Shown: positions 7,139 through 15,223, counted from the stretch's first letter. The stretch: 49,188 nucleotides of DNA from Gammaproteobacteria bacterium 28-57-27 (GCA_002281735.1 NCGK01000018.1:1-49188); one strand, 5' to 3'. Numbers and translations: made by a program. Notes: generated from the sequence alone by a model not told the origin.

Positions 7139-9769
7139 ATGCCGTTCCCTGCCCTAACGTCTCTCGATCCGCTGACTGTCAAAAATGCGCTGCATGACCT
7201 GCGTGAACGGGAGTTCATACAGCTACGCGCTGGCGAACATGTTGCTGTGCTGTTTGCCGCACGCACTGCATTGATTGATGCGCTGATCGCTGCACAATGG
7301 GCTGATGCCGGCCTGGATGGCGCTGTGGCCTGTGTGCTCGCGGTCGGAGGGTACGGCCGCAGCGAGCTGTTTCCCTACTCGGACATTGATGTTTTGGTCT
7401 TGCTGGCCAATGACGCGCCGCCGCATCTGGCGAAACAGATTGAAGTGTTTATCAGCCGCCTATGGGATTTGGGTTTGCATCTGGGGCACAGCACACGCAC
7501 CGTCGAAGAATGCCTGACGTTTGCGGCGAGTGATCTTTGCATCATGACCAGCCTGCTGGAGGGACGCTTTCTCAGTGGACAGCGCGAGTTGTGGCAGGGC
7601 GTGAGTACCTCCCTGTTCATGCTTGGCTGCGAGATTTGGCCTGCGCCTGCGTTCTTTCGTGGCAAACAAGCCGAACAAGGTGCGCGGCACCATCGTTACG
7701 ATGACTCGGCTTATAAAATCGAACCCAACATCAAGGAAAGTCCGGGCGGGCTGCGTGACTGGCACACCTTGCGCTGGCTGAGTTGCCGCATTTTTCAGCA
7801 CGATGCCGCCGATCATCTGGTGGCTGAGGGCTTGTTGACCGATAGCGAGCATACCGCCCTACTGGAGCGTGTCGAGTTTCTTTCGCGGCTGCGCTTTGCC
7901 CTGCATCTCATCACCGAGCGGCATGAAGACCGCTTACTGCTCATGCACCAAAAAACCCTCGCTGCCATGTGCTCGGAGGTTCTCCCGCAAGTCAATGAAT
8001 CCGACAGTGAAAACCAGCGGGTTGAAGCCTTTATGCAGCGCTATTTCCGCGCTGTTCTTGGCATAGAGCGCATCAACCAGTTGGTCATGCAGCAGTTTGA
8101 AGAACGCCTGTTTCCTCCGCGTGGTGAACCCCAGGCGATCAATGCGCGTTTCAATCGACGAGGCAAGCTGATCGAAACTGTGGATGCACAGCTTTTTCTG
8201 CGTACCCCGTCAGCCATGCTGGAGCTGTTTTTACTGGTACAGCAACAGCCTGAACCCCTGCACATCCGCGCCAGTACCCTGCGCCAGTTACAGAGTCATG
8301 TGCTCTTGCTACGCGCTGAAATGCGCCACAACCCCAAAGCGCGTGCCTTGTTCATGGAAATTTTGCGCCAGCCGCGCGGCGTATTTGATGCACTCAAACA
8401 GATGAACCGCCTGGGCGTACTGGCCGCCTATCTGCCTGATTTTGAGAATATCGTCGGACGCATGCAGTTCGACCTGTTTCACCTCTACACCGTGGATGCG
8501 CATACCCTGCTGGTGATCCGTAATCTGCGTCGCTTTTGCACGCCGTTTGGCCAAAGTGAAAATCCACTGGCGCATGAACTGATCGGTCATTTCGACAAGC
8601 CGGAACTCCTGCTGCTTGCCGCCTTGTTCCATGACATAGCCAAAGGCATGGGCGGGCAACACGAAGTCCTCGGCGCGGAAAAAGCGCGTGCCTTCTGCGT
8701 GCTGCACAACCTGCCCGCAGACGATACTGTCCTGGTTGAATGGCTGGTACGTCACCATCTACATTTCTCATCTGTGGCACAACGCCGCGATCTGGATGAC
8801 CCACAAGTTATTGACGAATTCACCCGCTGGATTGGCTCCCGCCGCAAGCTGGATGCGCTCTACCTGTTGACCGTGGCCGACATTCACGCCACCAATCCGA
8901 CCTTGTGGAGCGATTGGCGCGCAGCGTTGTTACGCGATCTGTACAGCAAAACACGCAAATCACTGGAGCATGGCCAGCACATCATCGACACGCAGAGCCG
9001 CCGCGCCAGAGTGCTGGAGCGTCTCGCCCATGCCTGTGATGTACGCGAGGAAGGCGGCTGGCACAAGGCACGCGCACTGCTCGACAGCCTGCATACGCGC
9101 TACATTATGCGCCACCCGACCGATGCTCTGGTCTGGCGCCTGTGCGGCATGGTGAAAGCACAAAATATGCTCTGGCTCGGTCTGCGTGAAGATAACCACC
9201 GCCAGGTAAGCGAGCTGTTCATTTACACCCGCGATCAGCCGCACCTGTTCGCCAAAATTGCCGCCACGCTCGACCGTCTTGGCTTCAATATCCAGTCCGC
9301 CTATCTGACGACTACCACACAAGGCATGGTGGTCGATGACATCCTGTTCCTTAATGCGGACGGCTCGCCCTTGCGCGATGCGTGGATGCAAAACGACCTT
9401 CTGCGTCAGCTTGAACTAGCCATGACTCAGGACATGACTGCTGCGCGCGTCATGCGCCGCTCCTCGCCCTTGTTGCAGCATTTCAACTGTCCCACTCAGA
9501 TTCAGATGCAAACCTCCGAGCATGGCGAAAACACCGAGGTTCAACTGGAAACGCTGGATCGTCCAGGATTGCTGGCCTTGATTGGTGGCGTACTGAGCGA
9601 GCTGGACATGAATTTGCAAGGCGCAACCATCAACACCTTGGGTGAAAAGGCGCAGGACACGCTGTATGTCTCGGTGCGTGAGCCCACCACGGGCAAACTA
9701 AGCCCGCTAAATCCAGAACAAAAACAGTTGCTTAAAGATCGATTACACTTGGCTCTGCGGATGGAGTGA
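7139..9769 (+). CDS. glnD: [Protein-PII] uridylyltransferase/uridylyl-removing enzyme GlnD
   Basis: Bifunctional sensor of glutamine that adds UMP to or removes it from the PII protein, setting nitrogen assimilation. 876 residues, the normal length. Order of domains: nucleotidyltransferase with GGYGRSELFPYSDID (about residues 70-85, holding the catalytic aspartates), a helical linker, an HD phosphohydrolase domain with ALFHDIAKGMGGQH (about residues 493-506), and two C-terminal ACT domains (FIYTRDQPHLFAKIAATLDRL and LETLDRPGLLALIGGVLSEL). The ATG overlaps nothing but sits one base after the map stop; its own TGA overlaps the rluA ATG. All catalytic motifs look intact. Confidence 0.96.
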   Translation: MPFPALTSLDPLTVKNALHDLREREFIQLRAGEHVAVLFAARTALIDALIAAQWADAGLDGAVACVLAVGGYGRSELFPYSDIDVLVLLANDAPPHLAKQIEVFISRLWDLGLHLGHSTRTVEECLTFAASDLCIMTSLLEGRFLSGQRELWQGVSTSLFMLGCEIWPAPAFFRGKQAEQGARHHRYDDSAYKIEPNIKESPGGLRDWHTLRWLSCRIFQHDAADHLVAEGLLTDSEHTALLERVEFLSRLRFALHLITERHEDRLLLMHQKTLAAMCSEVLPQVNESDSENQRVEAFMQRYFRAVLGIERINQLVMQQFEERLFPPRGEPQAINARFNRRGKLIETVDAQLFLRTPSAMLELFLLVQQQPEPLHIRASTLRQLQSHVLLLRAEMRHNPKARALFMEILRQPRGVFDALKQMNRLGVLAAYLPDFENIVGRMQFDLFHLYTVDAHTLLVIRNLRRFCTPFGQSENPLAHELIGHFDKPELLLLAALFHDIAKGMGGQHEVLGAEKARAFCVLHNLPADDTVLVEWLVRHHLHFSSVAQRRDLDDPQVIDEFTRWIGSRRKLDALYLLTVADIHATNPTLWSDWRAALLRDLYSKTRKSLEHGQHIIDTQSRRARVLERLAHACDVREEGGWHKARALLDSLHTRYIMRHPTDALVWRLCGMVKAQNMLWLGLREDNHRQVSELFIYTRDQPHLFAKIAATLDRLGFNIQSAYLTTTTQGMVVDDILFLNADGSPLRDAWMQNDLLRQLELAMTQDMTAARVMRRSSPLLQHFNCPTQIQMQTSEHGENTEVQLETLDRPGLLALIGGVLSELDMNLQGATINTLGEKAQDTLYVSVREPTTGKLSPLNPEQKQLLKDRLHLALRME

Positions 9770-10401
9770 TGAGCGACTTACCTGATTACAACATCATCCA
9801 CGCCGATGCCGAGCTTCTTGTCGTGGAAAAACCCACACGCATGTTGAGCCAGCCCGGTGTTGGTGCAGACAAAAAAGACAGCCTGATTACCCGCCTAAAC
9901 CTTGTCTATCCCACCGCGCGCATTGTGCATCGTCTGGATTGGGAAACCTCCGGTTTGATGGTGATTGCGCTCAACGCCGCCAGCCACCGCGCGCTGTCGA
10001 TCCAGTTTCAGGAGCGGCAAACGCAAAAAACCTATATTGCCGTGGTGCATGGGCATCTTGCTGCAGAACACGGCAGTGTGGATGCGCCGCTGGCAGCCGA
10101 TTGGAATGACAAACCGCGCCAGATGGTCAGTCCGCAAGGCCGCCCCTCCTTAACCCATTGGCGCCGTCTCGGTTTTGAAGGCCACAACAGCCGGGTCGAA
10201 CTCAAACCCATCACCGGGCGCTCGCACCAACTGCGGGTTCACATGCTGCATCTCGGCCACCCGATGTTGGGTGATGGTCTGTATGCGCCGCCTGCCGTGC
10301 TCGCCGCTGCGCCGCGCTTATTGCTGCATGCGGCTGAATTGGGGTTTACGCATCCGACGCGTGGCGAGAAGATGCTGCATACGAGTGAGGTTCCGTTTTA
10401 G
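9769..10401 (+). CDS. rluA: RluA-family pseudouridine synthase
   Basis: Isomerises uridine to pseudouridine in RNA. 210 residues, close to E. coli RluA (219), which modifies 23S rRNA U746 and tRNA U32; the compact size without an S4 domain fits RluA rather than RluC/D. The catalytic motif is HRLDWETSGLMV, with the aspartate as nucleophile, and the C-terminal GRSHQLRVHMLHLGHPMLGD stretch is the other family signature. The ATG at 9769 shares its A with the glnD stop codon (TGATG), implying coupled translation; a GTG one codon upstream is a possible alternative. Exact RNA target is inferred from family resemblance. Confidence 0.88.
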   Translation: MSDLPDYNIIHADAELLVVEKPTRMLSQPGVGADKKDSLITRLNLVYPTARIVHRLDWETSGLMVIALNAASHRALSIQFQERQTQKTYIAVVHGHLAAEHGSVDAPLAADWNDKPRQMVSPQGRPSLTHWRRLGFEGHNSRVELKPITGRSHQLRVHMLHLGHPMLGDGLYAPPAVLAAAPRLLLHAAELGFTHPTRGEKMLHTSEVPF

Positions 10402-10410
10402 GGGGATTTG

Positions 10411-10578
10411 CTGAGCACGCTGATGCTCAGAGTACCCCTTGGGGTCGCCGTGAACGTAGCGCTGGAGGCAGGGTAAACAGGCCAAGGATGGCCTGTTTAG
10501 TTCCGTCGCAACAGGACGTTGCGTCGGAACGACCTTGCCGGAGGCGCTGCGTTCACGGCTTGCCCGTAGGGCGACCCC
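10411..10578. repeat. Multi-stem palindromic intergenic element
   Basis: This gene-free stretch can fold into a closed multi-hairpin figure. An outer stem pairs GGGGTCGCC (10441-10449) with GGCGACCCC (10570-10578), and CCGTGAACG (10448-10456) with CGTTCACGG (10550-10558). Inside lie TAAACAGGCC/GGCCTGTTTA (10474-10483 and 10490-10499) and TTCCGTCGCAAC with GTTGCGTCGGAA (10501-10529, one mismatch). CTGAGCA/TGCTCAG (10411-10430) precedes it, just after rluA, and may act as a terminator stem. Looks like a repetitive extragenic or structured RNA element; no protein is apparent. Confidence 0.65.
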
Positions 10579-10597
10579 TCGGGGGCGTGTTCTTTTG

Positions 10598-10800
10598 GTT
10601 ACTTTTCTTGCACGAACAAGAAAAGTAACTCGCCCGTAACCATCTTGATTGGCAACGAAGCTTCTGCGTCAAGACGGGCGAAACAGCCCACCAGCCGTTC
10701 TAGGACGGTGGCATTGTTTCGCCCGTTCCTCGGTGCGGCTTCGCACAAAGCATGTTGGTCACGGGCGAGTAACTTTCTTTGCTTGCACAAAGAAAGTCAC
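10598..10800. repeat. Palindromic element bounded by two related hairpins
   Basis: A 13 bp stem (GTTACTTTTCTTG 10598-10610 with its complement 10617-10629) and a related hairpin (ACTTTCTTTG 10772-10781 with CAAAGAAAGT 10788-10797) bracket further inverted repeats: CGCCCGTaACCA (10631-10642) with TGGTcACGGGCG (10756-10767), and a perfect 11 bp CGGGCGAAACA (10675-10685) with TGTTTCGCCCG (10715-10725). The nested symmetry suggests a mobile palindromic repeat or structured RNA. No coding region is seen. Confidence 0.6.
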
Positions 10801-10819
10801 CAAAGAAATGCACCCCAGT

Positions 10820-10905
10820 GAAGCCGCCCTGCGGGCAAGCCGTGGCTAAATGCGCCATCCATGGCGCTTTTACCCGGCTTCCGCAGGCCAGTCCACGGCG
10901 GCTTC
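10820..10905. repeat. Third palindromic element before the secretin-domain gene
   Basis: GAAGCCGCC (10820-10828) pairs with GGCGGCTTC (10897-10905); inside is a perfect GCGCCAT/ATGGCGC hairpin (about 10852-10867). The element ends about 90 nt before the next start codon, so it may lie in that gene's leader. The remaining bases to 10993 hold no recognisable site. Confidence 0.55.
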
Positions 10906-10993
10906 AAAGGGGAGAGAAGAAAACAAAAGCCGCGCCACTCGCTAGGGCGTCAAGCAATCCTTCGCTTCAACATAATCACGAAAAACCATCACC

Positions 10994-11770
10994 ATGCTGA
11001 AATCCATACTCACCGCCGGATTCATCGGCCTAATGCACGGCACCGCCCACGCCGACAGCATCGAACTCATCACCCTGCAAAACCGCATGGCTGAAGATGT
11101 CATCCCTCTCATTCAACCCATGCTCCAGCCCGGCGATGCCATCAGCGGCAGCGGTTCACAGCTGATTCTGCGCGCCTCGCCCGCCACTCAAGCACAGGTA
11201 CAACGCCTGTTGCAGGAGCTGGATCGCGCGCCGCGCAACTTGGTGATTAGCGTGCGCAGTGATGACGAAATGCGTGCGGCGCGTGAGGGCGTGGAAGGAC
11301 GCGTGATCGTGCGTCCCGAAGGCGTGAGCGTGAACGGGCGCATCGAATCCAGCCGCAGCAGCCAGGACAACAGCGCCACGCAACAGATTCGCGTGCAAGA
11401 AGGCAGCCCGGCACGCCTGCGCGTGGGGCGGGAAACCCCATACGCGCAACCGGTATGGGTTGAAACGCCCCACGGCATGCAGCGCGTCCCCGCCACCGCC
11501 ATCCGCGAAACCGGACGCTGGCTGAATGTCGCGCCAACGCTTCAGGGCGAACAGGTGCTGCTGGACATTCAGCCGGAATCCGCGCAGATCAACCCGCAAC
11601 ACCCGCATAGCACCGATGTGCAAAGCCTGTCCACCCGCGTGCGCGTGCCCCTGGGGCAGTGGGTTCCGCTAGGTGGCGTAGATAGCCGGGAGCAGCAACA
11701 GATCAACGGCAGAACCAATGCTCAAAGCCAATCCAATCAAACCTGGGTCAAGGTTGAGTTGGCCGATTAG
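10994..11770 (+). CDS. Exported protein with a secretin N-domain (NolW/GspD N1-like)
   Basis: 258 residues of uncertain function. Residues 1-20 are a signal peptide ending in HGTAHA. Residues about 22-86 (SIELITLQNRMAEDVIPLIQ through QAQVQRLLQELDRAPRNLVI) follow the alpha/beta pattern of the NolW-type N domains that secretins such as GspD and PilQ use to form periplasmic rings. The remainder is polar, with a QSQSNQTWVKVELAD end, and the pore-forming secretin domain is absent, so it cannot be a complete secretin. It stands alone, with no secretion or pilus genes beside it in the window. It may be a periplasmic accessory protein; the domain call is fair, the role is unknown. Confidence 0.65.
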   Translation: MLKSILTAGFIGLMHGTAHADSIELITLQNRMAEDVIPLIQPMLQPGDAISGSGSQLILRASPATQAQVQRLLQELDRAPRNLVISVRSDDEMRAAREGVEGRVIVRPEGVSVNGRIESSRSSQDNSATQQIRVQEGSPARLRVGRETPYAQPVWVETPHGMQRVPATAIRETGRWLNVAPTLQGEQVLLDIQPESAQINPQHPHSTDVQSLSTRVRVPLGQWVPLGGVDSREQQQINGRTNAQSQSNQTWVKVELAD

Positions 11771-11919
11771 TGTCAGCTTGGGGTGCGTCATGCACACCTT
11801 TTAGCCCTGTGGATGACCGGGTAGAACAAAACACGGGAGACGTGCCTTGGGATGGCCTTGTCGATTTGTGGGAAGTGTAGAGTTCCGGCTAGGGGAAGGA
11901 GACCAATCGAGTCTGTTTC

Positions 11920-12948
11920 TTATCTGGGTAGTGTCAGCAAGAAGTTATCAGCAATTTCAAAAAGGCAGTCCGTGGGGTCTTCACCGCGCTCCTTCATGTG
12001 AAGCATCTCGCATACCTTCTCGTCGTTTACGATAAGCATCAGCTTGCCCTGCTCACGCATGGCTCCCTGTGTCATTACAACCGCATGAGGCTCTGCACCG
12101 ACTCTGGTCATGATAATTGCCATGCGCCGGAGACCGCGTTCCAAAAGGTACTTCTCTGTCGTGAGAATTTGCCCTTGTTTTATTTTTCCAGAGTAGTTCT
12201 TGAACTCGAAAAGTACATAACGACTGTCAAGATGGTCGATGACAAACTTCCAGAACTCAGTAGTTGGCCTCACGCGACATACATAGTCGTAGCGATTTAG
12301 TCCGTCATCAGTTCGCTTTTGAGAATGCCAGCCATGAAGATCGTTCGGGAAGAGGTACTTGAGAATTTTTTCGCATACCTTCTCGTACTGTGCCCAAGAC
12401 GCCTTTCCCTTTTTAATGCACTTGAGTTCCTGACATAGTTCAGTACCTCTTGTATCGCGATCTTGGGTCGGTACACCTCCAAGGGGCTTACTGCTTCGCG
12501 TTGGATCATCACGTGTTGGGCGTGTCGCCTGAGGCTCGCTTGGACTCGCTTCTAACAGCGCATCCAATTCTTCCGCAAGCTCTGGATGCGAATTGCACCA
12601 AATTCTCAGATCAACCTGATCTACAAAGGTGATACGGAATTTTTGCCCAAGTGCCTTTCTTAGCTCTGCCGGAAGAATGCAGGAAACTACCAGCATCCCT
12701 TTTTGAACCTGTGCAGCCACCCCATTACTTGCTACGCGGATAGCAGCGGCCTCAATGAGAGAAGGCTGAGCGCGCGCCGTGCGGTAGTACTTGATCTCAA
12801 TTGCCCAGTGCTCGTTTCCAAAGGTGGCCAGTAGGTCAAACCCCCTATCCCCCCTGATATTATTTGTCGTGACGAGAAAGTTGTTCACTTCCAAGATGCG
12901 GCGAACAAGATCTTCGAATAACTGCCATGTCGGTACTGACGGATTCAT
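11920..12948 (-). CDS. Putative endonuclease with two PD-(D/E)XK-type domains (Mrr-like N-terminus)
   Basis: 342 residues. Residues 9-100 look like a Mrr-type restriction endonuclease domain: FEDLVRRILEVNNF, then Asp38 in RGFDLLATF and Glu51-x-Lys53 in WAIEIKYYR, forming the D...ExK metal site. Residues 130-175 are a low-complexity linker. A second candidate site follows: Asp221 in NRYDYVCRV and Glu248-x-Lys250 in YVLFEFKNY, preceded by YEKVCEKILKYLF, which mirrors the N-terminal helix of the first domain. A likely defence nuclease cleaving foreign or modified DNA. It begins 9 nt after an attC-like site and reads more AT-rich than neighbouring housekeeping genes, both consistent with horizontal acquisition. 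No methyltransferase is adjacent. Confidence 0.7.
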   Translation of the reverse strand: MNPSVPTWQLFEDLVRRILEVNNFLVTTNNIRGDRGFDLLATFGNEHWAIEIKYYRTARAQPSLIEAAAIRVASNGVAAQVQKGMLVVSCILPAELRKALGQKFRITFVDQVDLRIWCNSHPELAEELDALLEASPSEPQATRPTRDDPTRSSKPLGGVPTQDRDTRGTELCQELKCIKKGKASWAQYEKVCEKILKYLFPNDLHGWHSQKRTDDGLNRYDYVCRVRPTTEFWKFVIDHLDSRYVLFEFKNYSGKIKQGQILTTEKYLLERGLRRMAIIMTRVGAEPHAVVMTQGAMREQGKLMLIVNDEKVCEMLHMKERGEDPTDCLFEIADNFLLTLPR

Positions 12949-12957
12949 ATTTATGAG

Positions 12958-13056
12958 TTCTAACGCTTGAGATAACCGGCCACCGGAGCCGCGCAGCGGC
13001 GGAGGGAACCTGCAAGCGTCGCTTGCAGGCGGTTCGTGTTGGCCGAGAGGTTAGAT
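12958..13056 (-). mobile_element. attC-like recombination site (integron cassette site)
   Basis: Read on the minus strand, this 99 bp imperfect palindrome opens with ATCTAAC (13056-13050, matching the R'' core RYYYAAC) and closes with CTCAAGCGTTAGAA (R' core GTTRRRY except for the last base, 12964-12958). Next inside are CGGCCA and TGGCCG, complementary as L boxes would be, and two internal hairpins (CCTGCAAGCG/CGCTTGCAGG type and GCCGCTGCGCGGC). The terminal CTCAAGCGTTAGA is what is seen in classical attC sites such as that of aadA cassettes. It starts 1 nt after the OLD-gene stop codon and ends 9 nt before the next start, exactly as in cassette arrays. Confidence 0.65.
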
Positions 13057-13057
13057 T

Positions 13058-14818
13058 TCACGCCGCAATCCAATTGACCATTTCTTCGATTGCATTATGG
13101 TCTGGACAAATCGAGCGGAGCCCTAGGGTTTCTAGTTGAGTTTGGAATCGTGCCCACTCACGCTCATTTTTGCCGTTGATGCCGAGGTGCGTTTCAATAG
13201 CGCCACGTTTCCAGAGCCATATGTTTTGAGCTCGAAAATTTTCATGGATATTGTTAATTGGGTCTGTGGCGTCTGGCTCGGCAGCTAGTAGAGCGAAGGC
13301 TTCTGAAGCACGCACCACGCCATTTTTTGGGAGTCCGGTGGCGGCGTTGAGGGTAATAGCTCCTACGTTTTCCAGACGTTGCAAGATTTGTTTTAGAGAG
13401 AGTACGTTGGGATCGTTGGCATTGATGAAGCCGTGGGTTACGCCACCCGTAAGTGCGTAATCCAGATCAACAATGGCTTTACACGGCACGTCCATGGCCT
13501 GAAGAATCTCCATGGATTTCTTCGTATCATTAACGCCACTTTGGGCAACCAGTGCGCTTCGCTCTTGGCCAAGTGTTCTTGCACGTATGATCTGAAAGAT
13601 ACTTGGCATCAAACGCAACTCGGTCTTCCCCTCAGTAAGAACGACTCTATCGGCAAACAAAACTTGGCTAGAATTCCCAAGGGTGAAAAGTTGTTCCATT
13701 TGATGTACCGAATCGGGCACAACGACCTGAATGGCATCTCTGAGTCTTCGACGAGCGTAGGTGCCGCGTGCGGGTTCTTTCCGCATCAGTAAAGCATGCT
13801 GTGCGTCTGTTGCAGAAACCATTTGGGCCGAATGCGTTGAGAAGATGACCTGATAGCCATTAACTGATAAAGATTTCAGGGCCGCGCGCACCTGTTCAAT
13901 TGCAAATGGATGTAGATATAGCTCGGGTTCGTCGATTAGCAGAAGAGTGGTGCCAAGTGTCGGCGCCTCGCCTCGCCTGACTTCAGCAAGATGCCTAATT
14001 AGTGCCATCTGAACTGACCGTTGAGTGCCATGACCGTATGAGGAAAAATCCCTCACGTTTCCGATGCCTTCGTGAAGCTTTAGAGTTCCAGACTTGATTA
14101 GGTCATCAATCCCTGGCACAGGGAAATGTAGGCGTGCTCCTATACCCGGAAACAGGTCATTGATCTTGTTGCTTATCGCATTTTCAATGGTGACCAACTC
14201 TGCAAAGCGATTATCTCCGTCTGCCGACAAGCGGCGTTCGACCTCATAAAGCAGACCGGAAAGTTCAGCCTGATGGGCTGCGCGTACCGGTGCAATGAAT
14301 TCCGCCAATAGTTTTCCGATGGTGGTCGAGGTCTTTGCCTTTGCTGCATCTTCAGCAGCGTCTTCCATGGCGCCAATACGAATCGGCTCAGGAAGCAGCA
14401 CACCAAGCGCGTTATCTATTCCAGTAGGGTTAGGTACCCAGGTGTTTGTTCGATGGTTCAAGACGGAAAGGGTTATTTCAGTGGCACGTGCGCTTGGATT
14501 GGCTTGAGTACGCTTGATCGTTAAGCAGCCATTTTCGATGTACGGTGCTATTTGTTGCTGTTGCCTTACAGGCATCGAATCGATTTCAGCCTGCGTAATC
14601 CCTGTGACGTGGCCGGTGACTTCAACAGCACGAGTTGGATCGTTGAAATCAGTGCTAGGCAAAACCGATTTACGTAGAAGCCACTGAATTGCCGATATGG
14701 CGTTGCTTTTGCCCGAATTGTTGTATCCGACAAGTGGGGTATATGGACTGAGGAACAATTCAGCCGCAGAGGCTGATCGATAATTTGTGATTGTGATTTT
14801 GTCGATATACACAGGCAT
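13058..14818 (-). CDS. OLD-family ATP-dependent endonuclease (AAA ATPase plus TOPRIM)
   Basis: 586 residues from MPVYIDKITITNYRS at 14818, preceded by GGGAG; the open frame runs 12 nt further to a TTG. The N-terminal half is an SMC/RecF-like ATPase: Walker A GYNNSGKSN, a signature-like SSYGHGTQRS and Walker B LLLIDEPELYLHP. A TOPRIM domain follows, with RVVLTEGKTELRL and AIVDLDYALTGG giving the acidic residues for metal-dependent DNA cleavage. Proteins of this type include phage P2 Old and GajA of the Gabija system and usually serve antiphage defence. No UvrD-like helicase (GajB) is adjacent, so this is not a standard Gabija pair. It is flanked by integron-type core sites and followed by the tandem nuclease gene. 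Confidence 0.85.
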   Translation of the reverse strand: MPVYIDKITITNYRSASAAELFLSPYTPLVGYNNSGKSNAISAIQWLLRKSVLPSTDFNDPTRAVEVTGHVTGITQAEIDSMPVRQQQQIAPYIENGCLTIKRTQANPSARATEITLSVLNHRTNTWVPNPTGIDNALGVLLPEPIRIGAMEDAAEDAAKAKTSTTIGKLLAEFIAPVRAAHQAELSGLLYEVERRLSADGDNRFAELVTIENAISNKINDLFPGIGARLHFPVPGIDDLIKSGTLKLHEGIGNVRDFSSYGHGTQRSVQMALIRHLAEVRRGEAPTLGTTLLLIDEPELYLHPFAIEQVRAALKSLSVNGYQVIFSTHSAQMVSATDAQHALLMRKEPARGTYARRRLRDAIQVVVPDSVHQMEQLFTLGNSSQVLFADRVVLTEGKTELRLMPSIFQIIRARTLGQERSALVAQSGVNDTKKSMEILQAMDVPCKAIVDLDYALTGGVTHGFINANDPNVLSLKQILQRLENVGAITLNAATGLPKNGVVRASEAFALLAAEPDATDPINNIHENFRAQNIWLWKRGAIETHLGINGKNEREWARFQTQLETLGLRSICPDHNAIEEMVNWIAA

Positions 14819-14844
14819 AGGCACTCCCAATGCGGATCACTAAA

Positions 14845-14851
14845 ATCTAAC
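14845..14851 (-). other. Second integron R'-like core (GTTAGAT) upstream of the OLD gene
   Basis: On the minus strand GTTAGAT fits the GTTRRRY recombination core and lies 26 nt before the OLD start codon, the position where a cassette would join its upstream neighbour. Unlike the site at 12958-13056, no matching R'' core was found within 150 bp upstream, so this is only half an attC, an attI remnant, or chance. Confidence 0.35.
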
Positions 14852-15223
14852 GTCTAATAGACAACTTACCAGGTGTCCATATCTTGGTAAAAGGGTGTAT
14901 GTCTCGTCTTGTGGTGATACAACGCATTGTTTTTAAACGTAAATAAAAACAATCCAGGCGTAACCATAAAACAAACTACACAGTCCTGAATTTTTCGCCA
15001 GTGGTGCTCACTCGGTGACAAGCCACACGGGCAAGCCCGAGTATATAAGACGCAGCGAATCAAACCCGCAATCGTGCGAGCGTGGGGTGTGCTTAAAGCT
15101 GGCACGCCTTGATTCTTCCTTGTCGGCAAAGGTGAGGTTCATCTGGGCTCCCCCCTATCCTGCTGTCTGATGTCCCGGACAAACAACGTCGGATCAGAGC
15201 ATGACGCACATTAGGATCGCCGA
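14852..15223. other. Gene-free region between the cassette block and dnaE
   Basis: About 370 bp without a convincing gene. It holds several short inverted repeats: GTCTAATAGAC next to the core site, TTACCA/TGGTAA around 14866-14889, TTGTTTTT/AAAAACAA (14927-14934 and 14945-14952) and CGGGC/GCCCG at 15029-15040. These could be terminators or the scar of an integration. An 87-codon open frame on the minus strand here has no recognisable features and no clear ribosome binding site. Confidence 0.4.

Noticed and set aside
10402-10993. CRISPR array.
   Set aside because: The repeats are inverted, differ from each other and lack regular direct-repeat/spacer periodicity; no cas genes are present.
11771-11919. 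A second attC site expected downstream of the tandem nuclease gene.
   Set aside because: No GTTRRRY/RYYYAAC pair was found here, so the nuclease gene is not shown to be a complete cassette.
13058-14818. Gabija system (GajA-GajB).
   Set aside because: The OLD/TOPRIM protein fits GajA-like proteins, but no UvrD-like helicase gene is adjacent on either side.
14866-15129. An 87-codon open frame on the minus strand between the OLD gene and dnaE.
   Set aside because: No recognisable motif, no clear ribosome binding site, and it runs through several inverted repeats; more likely non-coding or repeat-derived DNA.
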